DNA of 34,250 nucleotides from the NCBI GenBank assembly GCA_018671575.1, contig JABHHM010000077.1, positions 1-34,250 of the forward strand, in the 5' to 3' direction. Below the pieces are notes generated by a model that saw only the letters and a program-made list of their open reading frames with translations, was not told the origin of the DNA and did no database searches. The DNA is from Methylococcales bacterium (lineage in GTDB: Bacteria; Pseudomonadota; Gammaproteobacteria; JABHGC01). Within the stretch, counting starts at the first letter, position 1. Each line of letters starts with the position of its first letter. Made by a program: the position numbers and the translations under genes. Below, piece after piece: positions 26,758 through 34,250 of this stretch.

Positions 26758-26900
26758 GGAGGCTATCCGAGAACTCAGATTTTCGTCAAATCAAGGCATA
26801 AAATTGTCGAAAAAGCGCAGTTTACGTGTGTAAATGAGCATTTTGAGACCATTTTTAACGCAGAGTTGACGGAAAGATGAGTTTTCGGACAGTCTCCTAG
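26755..26900. mobile_element. MITE-like element, family C, copy 2 (inverted)
   Basis: The left end CTAGGAGGCTATCCGAGAAC and right end GTTTTCGGACAGTCTCCTAG are 20-base terminal inverted repeats with few mismatches. CTAG stands at both outer limits and at the junction with copy 1. It lies in the opposite orientation to copy 1, so the pair can form a long hairpin. It ends 16 bases before the FGGY kinase start, and the only AGGA there comes from its edge. Confidence 0.75.
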
Positions 26901-26916
26901 GAAAATCTTATAAATT

Positions 26917-28329
26917 ATGACTGATATTTTAGTATTAGACCAAGGCGGTCAATCAAGTCGTGCCTGTTTGTTTTCTCCAGCAGGGGAAAAAATTGCATCA
27001 TCAAAAGTAGCAATTAAAACCAGGCGTTATGACAATCTGTTTGTTGAGCATGATGCTGACGAATTAATAGAATCATTGTTGCAGGCATCTCAAGATGTAC
27101 TGAAGTCCTGCAGTGATGAGTGTGTGTCTGGTCTAGCAACGCAGCGTTCCAGTATTGTTTGCTGGGATACTGAAACGGGTCAGCCTTTAACGCCTGTTAT
27201 TAGTTGGCAAGATCGTCGTGCTTATCAATGGATGCAACAATTTCAATCACAAAAAAAACAAATTTATCAAGCTTCAGGGCTATTTCCTACAGCTTACTAT
27301 GGCGCCAGCAAAATAAAGTGGTGTTTATCCAATGTTCCTGATGTTGTCAACGCCTACCAGAATCAAACCTTGTGTTGTGGCTCATTAGCCAGTTACATTA
27401 TCTTTAAACTGACCAAAGAGCGGCAATGTTTGTGTGATGCTGTTAATGCATCCAGGACATTGTTGTGTGATGTAAAATCATTGTCATGGAGTTCATATTT
27501 GCTGAAACTTTTTGGCATTGATGATCGTGTTTTGCCAAAAATTGTACCCAACCATTATTCATATGGCATATTAGCTATTGATGGATTTAATATTCCACTG
27601 ACGTTAGTCACAGGAGATCAGTCCAGTGCTTTATTTGGTTTTGGTCAAATTAAAGCAAATACGTTGGCTATTAACATGGGGACGGGGGTTTTTATTCAGC
27701 GTCCGATACCAAGTTTAAAATTAAATGATGATTCTCAGTTATTAATAAGTCCTATTTTGCAGAATAATAAAAAATCATCCTATGTCATTGAAGGCACTGT
27801 GAATGGTGGTGCTTCTGCAATAGCTTCGATGGATGAATTATTGTCAATTCAACAAAGTGAGTTGGAAAAATTGACGTTTCCTGTCAATGATTCGGATAAA
27901 ATTCCCTTGTTCATCAATGGTGTTGGGGGTGTTGGTTCTCCTTATTGGTTGCCGAACATAAAATCTCAGTTTATTGGTGAGGGGACTGGTCGACAAAAAA
28001 TGATTGCAGTCTTAGAAAGTATTGCTTTTTTAATAAAGAAGAATATTGATAGCATGGCTGAAATCTCTGCGGTATCAGAAAAGGCGTTTATCAGTGGTGG
28101 TTTGTCGAATAATGCTTATTTGGTTGGAGCATTGATGCAATTGACGGGGTTGAGGCTCTGTCAGTCAATGGATCATGAATTAACCATTAAAGGGATTGCT
28201 TATTTAATAACAGGCAAAGAATGTTTTACTTCAATTCCAAATGAAATTCCCAGTGTTGTTAAGGATGCAGGATTGTTGCAACGTTATCATTATTGGGAAA
28301 AACAGATGGGTCTTTTGGTTGCTGAGTAG
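26917..28329 (+). CDS. FGGY-family carbohydrate kinase, substrate unknown
   Basis: This 470-residue ATP-dependent kinase has the two-domain FGGY fold. Visible motifs are LDQGGQSSRACLFS (7-20), where glycerol kinase has DQGTTSSR; ATQRSSIVCWD and WQDRRAYQW; GDQSSALFGFG with the catalytic-base Asp; NMGTGVFI, the phosphate-binding loop; EGTVNGGASAI; and SGGLSNNAYL near the end. It is closest in style to glycerol kinase, but several substrate-loop residues differ and it is shorter than GlpK (about 500), so I do not call it glpK. No transporter or sugar gene is nearby. Upstream inverted elements separate it from argJ. It converges with the WCX gene, 9 bases away. Confidence 0.85.
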   Translation: MTDILVLDQGGQSSRACLFSPAGEKIASSKVAIKTRRYDNLFVEHDADELIESLLQASQDVLKSCSDECVSGLATQRSSIVCWDTETGQPLTPVISWQDRRAYQWMQQFQSQKKQIYQASGLFPTAYYGASKIKWCLSNVPDVVNAYQNQTLCCGSLASYIIFKLTKERQCLCDAVNASRTLLCDVKSLSWSSYLLKLFGIDDRVLPKIVPNHYSYGILAIDGFNIPLTLVTGDQSSALFGFGQIKANTLAINMGTGVFIQRPIPSLKLNDDSQLLISPILQNNKKSSYVIEGTVNGGASAIASMDELLSIQQSELEKLTFPVNDSDKIPLFINGVGGVGSPYWLPNIKSQFIGEGTGRQKMIAVLESIAFLIKKNIDSMAEISAVSEKAFISGGLSNNAYLVGALMQLTGLRLCQSMDHELTIKGIAYLITGKECFTSIPNEIPSVVKDAGLLQRYHYWEKQMGLLVAE

Positions 28330-28338
28330 CAATATTAT

Positions 28339-28635
28339 TTATGAGGCTGTTTGTGCCTGTTCATCCTGAAATATTTGAGGTTCTAATATTTTTAACTGAT
28401 TACGACCAAAGCTATAAAGCCAGTTTCTTAATTCATAACTGTCAATAATGGTGGCTTCTAATAATAAGTCTCCGTTATCAACTACTTTCAATGTTTGGTC
28501 TTTACTTAAATAAGTTTCATGCCATTGAATAGCAACTTCTTTGGTTAATTTTATTTTGAGTTTAAATTCATCTTTATTGATGGGGGATTTAAAAGAAATA
28601 TTTGGCTGTTGTTTATTTGCAACTATTGTATTCAT
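28339..28635 (-). CDS. Stand-alone WCX (WYL C-terminal extension) domain protein
   Basis: This is a 98-residue soluble protein. From about residue 22 it matches the C-terminal WCX domain of WYL-type transcription regulators: a strand FKLKIKLTKEVAIQWHET, then SKDQTLKVVDNGDLLLEATI, then ELRNWLYSFGRNQLKILEPQ. In the family this domain follows an HTH and a WYL domain; neither is present here. The upstream 300 bases contain no recognisable WYL remains. A possible minus-strand promoter and its own ATG argue that it is expressed as it is. It may be a decayed remnant or a small partner of a full-length regulator elsewhere. Domain assignment is by eye. Confidence 0.65.
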   Translation of the reverse strand: MNTIVANKQQPNISFKSPINKDEFKLKIKLTKEVAIQWHETYLSKDQTLKVVDNGDLLLEATIIDSYELRNWLYSFGRNQLKILEPQIFQDEQAQTAS

Positions 28636-28668
28636 GGCGGCATCTTCTTTTTTTATGGGCTTAAATTA

Positions 28669-28697
28669 AGCATAGGCTAAGAAAACTAGTGTTGCAA
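28669..28697 (-). promoter_or_regulatory. Possible promoter of the WCX gene
   Basis: On the minus strand TTGCAA (28697-28692), a 17-base spacer and TATGCT (28674-28669) resemble a sigma70 promoter with two mismatches in each hexamer. It lies about 35 bases before the ATG. Confidence 0.4.
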
Positions 28698-28762
28698 GAA
28701 TACTTTTTAAGTAGGGTTATGTGAGACAAAAATATATCTGTTGTATATAGGGGACAATTTTG

Positions 28763-28800
28763 AAAAGAAGAGATTGTAATGTTCGGATTTCTCTTCTTTT
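28763..28800. terminator. Strong AT-rich hairpin, possible terminator of the zf-CHCC operon
   Basis: AAAAGAAGAGA (28763-28773) and TCTCTTCTTTT (28790-28800) are an exact 11-bp inverted pair with a 16-base loop. It lies downstream of the minus-strand ilvE-zinc finger pair. The A/T ends of the stem could serve as the U-tract in either direction, but no long external T-run follows. Confidence 0.45.
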
Positions 28801-28842
28801 ACTCTATTTCCGTATGGGGGGAAGGAAATATTCATTTACGCC

Positions 28843-28903
28843 TGTAAACTCATGCTTTTGCCTTGAACTGAAACAAAATAGGACAACTTAACAATTACGG
28901 GTG
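28843..28903 (+). repeat. Short dispersed repeat, copy 2
   Basis: TGTAAACTCATGC and TTTTGCCTTGAACTGAAA, with the following bases, match the repeat at 25258-25320 in the same orientation. It lies 42 bases past the 3' end of the zf-CHCC gene. A 7-bp hairpin, GGTGAAT and ATTCACC (28900-28918), overlaps its end. Confidence 0.55.
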
Positions 28904-28944
28904 AATAATTAATTCACCGAGGTAGTTGCAAAATTTTGTGTTGG

Positions 28945-29130
28945 TTATATTAATGTATATTCGGCTCCGCAATAAGGACAAGTTGCATGACCTGTTTTTT
29001 CAATGGGTAAATAAACTTTAGGGTGTGAGTCCCAAAGACTCATCTGTTTACCTGGGCAATGTAAGGGAAGGTCTGTCTTGCTAACATCATATCTTTTTTG
29101 TGCGTTGGGTGTTATTTTTTGTTGATCCAT
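28945..29130 (-). CDS. zf-CHCC zinc-finger protein
   Basis: This 61-residue protein has the zf-CHCC pattern: LHCP (C25), WDSHPKVYLP (H36), then CPYCGAEY (C51, C54), giving a Cys-His-Cys-Cys zinc site. The family is related to the mitochondrial complex I subunit NDUFS6. Bacterial members are small proteins of unproven role, often beside ilvE in gammaproteobacteria. It starts 16 bases after the ilvE stop on the same strand, so the two are probably cotranscribed. Confidence 0.88.
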   Translation of the reverse strand: MDQQKITPNAQKRYDVSKTDLPLHCPGKQMSLWDSHPKVYLPIEKTGHATCPYCGAEYTLI

Positions 29131-29146
29131 CGTTTATTTGTCCGTT

Positions 29147-30076
29147 TTAAATATAAGTTAACCAGTCATCATACTGATTATTTTTACCATGAACCAAATC
29201 AAAATATTGTGTTTGCAATATTTCAGTCATTGGACCTCGTTTTCCTTTTCCAATTTGACGACTATCTAGTTCTCTAACAGGGGTCACCTCTGCCGCTGAA
29301 CCCGTTAGAAAAACTTCATCAGCAATATAAATTTCATCACGAGTTAGCCTTTTTTCGATAACTTTAAAGTTATTTTTATTCGCTAATTCAATGATGGTTC
29401 TTCTGGTGATTCCATCCAGTGCAGAAGTCAGGTCAGGTGTGTAAATAATATCATCACGAATAATAAATAGATTGGCTCCACTGGCTTCTGCTGCATAACC
29501 TTCGGTATCAAGTAGTAAAGCATCGTCTGCTCCACAAGATGTGGCTTCTTGTAATGCCAGCATGGAATTCATGTAATTGCCATTGGCTTTGGCTTTGCAC
29601 ATGGTGACATTGACGTGGTGTCGGCTGAAAGATGATGTTTTTAATCTCAGGCCTAATGATTGAACTTCTTCACCAAAATATTTTCCCCAGTTCCAAGCGG
29701 CAATAATAACATGGACTTTGAGGTTGTCAGCCCTTAAGCCTAATCCTTCTGCTCCGAAGAAGCACATGGGGCGAATATAGGCCCCTTCAAATAATTTGTT
29801 ATTCTTAACCGTTTCTATTTGTGCCGTATTCAGTTCATCAGAGCCATAGGGTATTTTCATATTGAGAATATGAGCCGATAGGAACAAGCGTTTAGTGTGT
29901 TCTTGTAATCTAAAAATGGCGCAACCATGTTCTGTTTTATAGGCACGTAAGCCTTCAAAAACGCCCATTCCGTAATGCAAAGTATGAGTTAATACGTGTG
30001 TTTTTGCATCTTTCCAGGGAACAAATTCGCCATCGTACCAAATGACGCCTTCACGATCTTCCATCGACATAGTCAT
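29147..30076 (-). CDS. ilvE: Branched-chain amino acid aminotransferase
   Basis: IlvE is the PLP enzyme that transfers the amino group between glutamate and the keto acids of valine, leucine and isoleucine. The 309 residues match E. coli IlvE. VIWYDGEFVPWKDAKTHVLTHTLHYG is the family opening, GVFEGLRAY follows, and KANGNYMNS carries the PLP lysine (about K163). EASGANLF, DGITRRTI and FLTGSAAEVTPV bind the cofactor and substrate. ATGs at codons 1, 3 and 5 leave the exact start open. It is followed by the zf-CHCC gene and preceded by glnE at 63 bases on the same strand. Confidence 0.96.
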   Translation of the reverse strand: MTMSMEDREGVIWYDGEFVPWKDAKTHVLTHTLHYGMGVFEGLRAYKTEHGCAIFRLQEHTKRLFLSAHILNMKIPYGSDELNTAQIETVKNNKLFEGAYIRPMCFFGAEGLGLRADNLKVHVIIAAWNWGKYFGEEVQSLGLRLKTSSFSRHHVNVTMCKAKANGNYMNSMLALQEATSCGADDALLLDTEGYAAEASGANLFIIRDDIIYTPDLTSALDGITRRTIIELANKNNFKVIEKRLTRDEIYIADEVFLTGSAAEVTPVRELDSRQIGKGKRGPMTEILQTQYFDLVHGKNNQYDDWLTYI

Positions 30077-30139
30077 GACACTCTATAATGTAAGTTGTTG
30101 ATTTAATTGTGTTTATAAAAATATTCTTATTGATATCAA

Positions 30140-33022
30140 CTAAGTTTCCATCAATTTTTGCCAAATGTCTATGATATTTTGACGTAATTGTACAAATTTT
30201 TCTGCTGATACAATATTGGCTTTTTCTTCCAATGTGTTTTTATGCAATGTTGCTCTGAGCGCGCGGTAGGCTTTATCTAACTGACTTGATTCTTGTTCGG
30301 TCAGATAATTAATGGATGTCAGATGGTTTAATAAATCATGCATACTGGTCTGTTCAACAATTTCGGGGTGTTCATTTGCCGAGGCAAGAATGGCATGTTG
30401 AACAATAAATTCTATGTCAGAAATGCCGCCTTTATGTTGCTTTAAGTCAAAAATATCGTTTTGCTGTACCGCCAGCTCATTACGCATTTTTTCTCTCATA
30501 TTTTTAACATCTGTTATTAACTGTTGCGGATCCCTTTTTAAGCAGAGAATGGTTTTTCTGATGTCATTGAATTGAGCCATTAATTCTGTACTGCCAGCAA
30601 TAGGAGTCGCTCGAACTAAGGCTTGATGTTCCCATGTCCAAGCTTCTTTTTGTTGGTAATCTAAATAAGCATTAATATTGCTCACTAATAAGCCTGATGA
30701 CCCGCTGGGGCGTAATCTCATGTGAACCTCATAGAGTATGCCTGAGGCGGTTTGGGTGTTTAATAAATGGATAACTCTTTGGCCCAGTCTGGAAAAAAAT
30801 AAGCTGTTGTCAACTGATTTTGAGCCAGATGTAAACTGTTGTAGTCCGCAACCATTGTATAAAAAGACCAAATCAAGGTCTGAACTATAACTCAGTTCAT
30901 TGCCACCTAATTTTCCATAAGCGATGATGATGAAGCCCGCATCAAGTGTTTTTCCGTCTTGTGTAAATTGAGGAGTCCCGTAAGCCTTAACCATATAGTT
31001 CCAGGCAATTGTTAAAATACTGTTTAAGACCACTTTTGCAATATTTGCCAGATGACGGCTGGCTAATTGAACGGGCATGACATCAGTTATTTCAGCGGCT
31101 GCAACTCGTAGCATATTGGTGTGAGCAAATTGCCTGAGAATATCCATTTGAAATTCCAGATCATCTTCATCACATGTATTGATCAGAATATCCAGTTCAT
31201 TTTTTAATTCAGTTTCATTGGGAGGGCTGTAGAGTTTTTTAGGGTCTAATAATTCATCCAATAAAAGAGGGTAGCGAGAGAGAAGTTTGGTAATCCATGG
31301 ACTGATGGCACTTAATTTTGTTAATTGTTCCAATACCATCGGGTTTTCAATTAATAAAGCCAGGTAAGAAGTCCGTCTGACAATTTTTTCCAGTAAATCT
31401 AAAACACGATAAAGAATGATTTCGGGTTGTTCAAAATGGGTAAGGCTGATCAATACTTTAGGCATTAATGTGTCAAGCCGAGATCTTCCCTTTTTTGACA
31501 ATGCTTTAACCATACTGGATTGTTGAAATTTTTGTAAACGATACAGCACTTGTTTGGCATTACGGTATCCGTTTTGGCTTAAATGATTATAAATATCATC
31601 TTCTGGATTTAAGCCATTCCAAAGTTGACTCCAAACGGTTTCAATTTCATCATTTTTTGTCGACTGCTGAGTATCCGTAGAAATAATTTCTGAAAAAGCA
31701 TCATGAACATTTTGTCGATGTTGTTGCAGTATCGTAACGAAAGTTTCCCAATCAGGAAAATTGCAGGCATAGGCCAATTGAATTTTTCCAATGTCATCTT
31801 TAGGCAGACTATGGTGCTGTTTGTCTGAGTGTGATTGAATTTTATTTTCAGCCATTCGGAGGAAATGGTAAGCTGCAATTAAGTTTTGTCCGATATCGTG
31901 GGTCAGGTAATTTTTTTCAATGAGTTTGTTAAGAATAACAAGAATTTTTCTTTCCCGAAGTTCGGGGTCTCTGCCACCACGGATCAGTTGAAAAGCTTGT
32001 CCAATGAATTCAATTTCACGAATACCGCCCAAGCCAAGTTTGATGTTGTCGGCCATATTCTTACGTTTGATTTCCTGATTAATCATGCCTTTCATTTCAC
32101 GAATGGATTCAAATGCGCCATAATCAAGATAACGTCTGTAGATGAAAGGTTGTAACATTTTTAGAAAATATTCACCTTGCTGTTTATCTCCAGCAATGGC
32201 GCGAGCTTTGATCATGGCATATCTTTCCCATTCGCGGGCAACAGCGACATAATAATTTTCCATGGCATCAAAAGACATCACTAAAGGACCGCTATCACCA
32301 TAAGGCCTTAATCTTGTGTCCACTCTAAAAACAAAACCATTTTGATCAATTTTGTCCAGCGATAAGGTGACCTGCTGGATGAGTCTAATAAAAAACTCCT
32401 GATTGCTTACTTCTCTACCACCTACTGTATTGCCTGTTTCGGGAAAAGCAAAAATCAGGTCGATATCTGATGAAAAATTAAGTTCATAAGCGCCCAGTTT
32501 GCCCATTGCCAGAACAACCAGTCGCTGTTCTGTGCCAGCTTCTGAGGTTGGGTTTCCCCATATTTTAGCAAGCCATTGGTGATGTTTTTCAATGGCAATA
32601 TCGATACAAGCCTCAGCCAATAGGGATAAATCGTTTAAAATTTCTTCAAGTGGTGCACTGTTGTTAATATCTCTCCAGGCAATGCGAATCATTTCACGAC
32701 GTCTGAATAGGCGCAATGTTTTGTCTAACTGGGCTGGATTAAGGTGGTTTGCCGTTTCAGTTTGTAGTGAATTTTGGTAGTGATTTACTTGATAGGTCTT
32801 TTTTAAGTCACCAGAATTTAACAGCTCATCAAACATTATTGGATGACGAATACAATTTTGAGCGACGAAATCACTGACGCTGAAAGTTTTAATTAATTCC
32901 AATAACCATTGTTCGTCATCAGATAGCGTTAAATTATTTTGCTTGAAAGCATTTTCAAGTTCTTGCCAATATTGCTTTGTTTTGCTTTGAAGAATGCTGG
33001 GGAGAGATTCAATAGTATTCAT
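30140..33022 (-). CDS. glnE: GlnE, glutamine synthetase adenylyltransferase/deadenylylase
   Basis: GlnE adds AMP to, and removes it from, glutamine synthetase in response to PII and glutamine, tuning nitrogen assimilation. The 960 residues are close to E. coli (946). Two nucleotidyltransferase halves are visible. The N-terminal half has GKLGAYELNFSSDIDL (174-189), the deadenylylation site in E. coli. The C-terminal half has GKLGGNELSYSSDLDL near residue 700-715, the adenylylation site. DTRLRPYGDSGP and MRLRPSGSSGL are matching repeats in the two halves. No frame break is seen. It is 36 bases after the chemoreceptor gene, same strand. Confidence 0.96.
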   Translation of the reverse strand: MNTIESLPSILQSKTKQYWQELENAFKQNNLTLSDDEQWLLELIKTFSVSDFVAQNCIRHPIMFDELLNSGDLKKTYQVNHYQNSLQTETANHLNPAQLDKTLRLFRRREMIRIAWRDINNSAPLEEILNDLSLLAEACIDIAIEKHHQWLAKIWGNPTSEAGTEQRLVVLAMGKLGAYELNFSSDIDLIFAFPETGNTVGGREVSNQEFFIRLIQQVTLSLDKIDQNGFVFRVDTRLRPYGDSGPLVMSFDAMENYYVAVAREWERYAMIKARAIAGDKQQGEYFLKMLQPFIYRRYLDYGAFESIREMKGMINQEIKRKNMADNIKLGLGGIREIEFIGQAFQLIRGGRDPELRERKILVILNKLIEKNYLTHDIGQNLIAAYHFLRMAENKIQSHSDKQHHSLPKDDIGKIQLAYACNFPDWETFVTILQQHRQNVHDAFSEIISTDTQQSTKNDEIETVWSQLWNGLNPEDDIYNHLSQNGYRNAKQVLYRLQKFQQSSMVKALSKKGRSRLDTLMPKVLISLTHFEQPEIILYRVLDLLEKIVRRTSYLALLIENPMVLEQLTKLSAISPWITKLLSRYPLLLDELLDPKKLYSPPNETELKNELDILINTCDEDDLEFQMDILRQFAHTNMLRVAAAEITDVMPVQLASRHLANIAKVVLNSILTIAWNYMVKAYGTPQFTQDGKTLDAGFIIIAYGKLGGNELSYSSDLDLVFLYNGCGLQQFTSGSKSVDNSLFFSRLGQRVIHLLNTQTASGILYEVHMRLRPSGSSGLLVSNINAYLDYQQKEAWTWEHQALVRATPIAGSTELMAQFNDIRKTILCLKRDPQQLITDVKNMREKMRNELAVQQNDIFDLKQHKGGISDIEFIVQHAILASANEHPEIVEQTSMHDLLNHLTSINYLTEQESSQLDKAYRALRATLHKNTLEEKANIVSAEKFVQLRQNIIDIWQKLMET

Positions 33023-33058
33023 AAATGACTTATTTGTTTTTTGTTTTGGGCATGGTAC

Positions 33059-34250
33059 CTATAACGTAAATTTACTAACCAAATCTTCCTGGTTTTGTGC
33101 AAGTTGAGCCAAATTAAGGCTGGCAGTAAATGTTTCTTTAGCACCATTGGCTGATTCATCAATGACGGTCACGATATTGCTGATGTTTCGGTTAATTTCT
33201 TCTGCAACCTGACTCTGAGTTTTAGAGGCATCGGCAATTTGAGTATTCATGTTGCTAATTTCATTAATTGAACTGTCTATCTGATTTAAGCATTGACTGG
33301 TGCTAGATGCTTGTTCTACCACCTGATCGGCACGAGTGATTCCTTTGTTCATAACTGTTACAGCCTGACTGGCTGCTGCTTGAAGTTTTTCAATCATACT
33401 TTGAATTTCAGCCGTAGATTCTTGAGTTCTTTGTGCCAAAGTTCGGACCTCTTCGGCAACCACGGCAAATCCTCTGCCTTGTTCACCTGCTCTGGCCGCT
33501 TCAATGGCGGCATTGAGTGCCAATAAATTGGTTTGATCCGCAATGCCTCGTATGACTTCAAGTACACCACCTATGTTTTCGCTGTCATGTGCTAGGGTAG
33601 TGATGACGTTTGATGCTTCGCTGATTTCTTCTGAAAGCGAATTGATTGCTGTCATGGTGTTGTCTGATTGTGCTTTGCCTTCTCTTGATTCCTGTTTTGC
33701 TTGAGTTGCTGCAGTCGCTGCATTATTGGCATTTCTGGCAACTTCTTGCACGGTGGCAGACATTTCATTCATTGCGGTAGCGACTTGCTCAATTTCAATT
33801 TGCTGTTGTTGAATTCCTGAGTTTGCTTGTTGAGATATTTTTGCCGTTGATTCCGCTGTGCCTAATAATTGATGACTGGATTCAGTCAGATTTTTAATGG
33901 TTAAAATGAATTGTGATAGCATGTGGTTGAATGCGAGTGCCAGTTCTCCTAACTCGTCATCAGTCATTTGTTTTGCCTGGCAAGTAAGGTCAGATTGTTT
34001 TTCAACCCGTAGCATTGAAGAATTGATGTCTTTAATTTGTTTGATGATTTTGTGACTGATTGAAAATGTCAGCATGATGATTAACGAAACAAATATTAAT
34101 GTTAAAATGGCAATGCTTGATAATGAGGAAAGTGCCTGGTTTTGCAGTTGATCAATATGCTTTACTAGTTGTGTTGACAGTTGATTTTCAAAATCTTTTA
34201 ATGAATTGATTCTGGCTGTTGCTGCTTTAAACCAGTCGTTAGGCTTAATC
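33059..34250 (-). CDS. Methyl-accepting chemotaxis protein, N-terminus outside window, probable NIT sensor
   Basis: The frame is open from 33059 to the window edge (codons from 34249), so the start codon is beyond it; an internal ATG at 34075 falls inside the membrane segment and is not the start. The visible N-terminal part, [20 protein letters not shown], resembles the end of the NIT (nitrate/nitrite-sensing) domain. A membrane helix follows ([20 protein letters not shown]), then a divergent HAMP linker, then a full signalling domain with the hairpin tip [20 protein letters not shown] and [21 protein letters not shown]. It would signal through CheA-CheW to the flagella or pili. No CheR/CheB-docking NWETF tail is present. 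Confidence 0.85.
   Translation of the reverse strand, partial: IKPNDWFKAATARINSLKDFENQLSTQLVKHIDQLQNQALSSLSSIAILTLIFVSLIIMLTFSISHKIIKQIKDINSSMLRVEKQSDLTCQAKQMTDDELGELALAFNHMLSQFILTIKNLTESSHQLLGTAESTAKISQQANSGIQQQQIEIEQVATAMNEMSATVQEVARNANNAATAATQAKQESREGKAQSDNTMTAINSLSEEISEASNVITTLAHDSENIGGVLEVIRGIADQTNLLALNAAIEAARAGEQGRGFAVVAEEVRTLAQRTQESTAEIQSMIEKLQAAASQAVTVMNKGITRADQVVEQASSTSQCLNQIDSSINEISNMNTQIADASKTQSQVAEEINRNISNIVTVIDESANGAKETFTASLNLAQLAQNQEDLVSKFTL

Noticed and set aside
26917-28329. Calling the FGGY kinase glpK
   Set aside because: Key loops differ from glycerol kinase and no glycerol genes are adjacent; family level is all the sequence supports.
33059-34075. Chemoreceptor starting at ATG 34075 (338 residues)
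   Set aside because: The frame is open to the window edge, with a membrane helix and sensor-like sequence upstream. That ATG lies inside the helix.
1-34250. tRNA, rRNA, toxin-antitoxin, prophage or defence genes
   Set aside because: Looked for by eye on both strands; no cloverleaf-like, rRNA-like or recognisable defence or phage protein sequence was seen.

Overview
The window is AT-rich chromosomal DNA from a Gram-negative gammaproteobacterium. The evidence is a complete division and cell wall (dcw) cluster ending in lpxC, followed by the order dciA (DUF721), M23 peptidase, secA, argJ that I recall from Pseudomonas-type genomes. A second block holds glnE, ilvE and a zf-CHCC gene. meso-DAP-type MurE, MurB inside the cluster and LpxC (lipid A) all fit. 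Gene order and style would suit a low-GC Methylococcales or Thiotrichales relative, but I cannot prove the genus.

Layout. 1-830: a small FmdB-like cysteine-rich gene (minus strand) between two copies of a long palindromic repeat. 830-1500: gene-free leader ending in a sigma70-type promoter and a 10-bp-periodic array of GTGG boxes that looks like an extended MraZ operator. 1501-17679: mraZ, rsmH, ftsL, ftsI, murE, murF, mraY, murD, ftsW, murG, murC, murB, ddl, ftsQ, ftsA, mostly overlapping or abutting. 17835-20291: ftsZ and lpxC, separated by a terminator and a new promoter. 20483-21895: divergent dciA and M23 peptidase genes with almost no space between them. 21899-22327: a third palindromic repeat, a second type of inverted-repeat element and a clear terminator, then secA and argJ. 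26540-26900: two inverted copies of a third element family, starting on the argJ stop codon. 26917-28329: an FGGY kinase. From 28339 on, all genes are on the minus strand: a stand-alone WYL C-terminal (WCX) domain, a zf-CHCC protein, ilvE, glnE, and a methyl-accepting chemotaxis protein whose start lies outside the window.

How the genes work together. MurC-F, MraY, MurG, MurB and Ddl build lipid II. FtsW and FtsI polymerise and cross-link septal peptidoglycan. FtsQ and FtsL link these to the FtsA-FtsZ ring. RsmH modifies 16S rRNA and MraZ regulates the operon. LpxC commits precursors to lipid A. SecA drives protein export, and the M23 protein probably trims peptidoglycan. argJ, ilvE and glnE serve arginine, branched-chain amino acid and nitrogen metabolism.

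I found no clearly new multi-gene system. The most interesting material is non-coding: at least three families of short inverted-repeat elements placed at gene boundaries, and the long MraZ box array. Among genes, the orphan WCX domain and the probable nitrate/nitrite-type chemoreceptor beside glnE deserve a second look.
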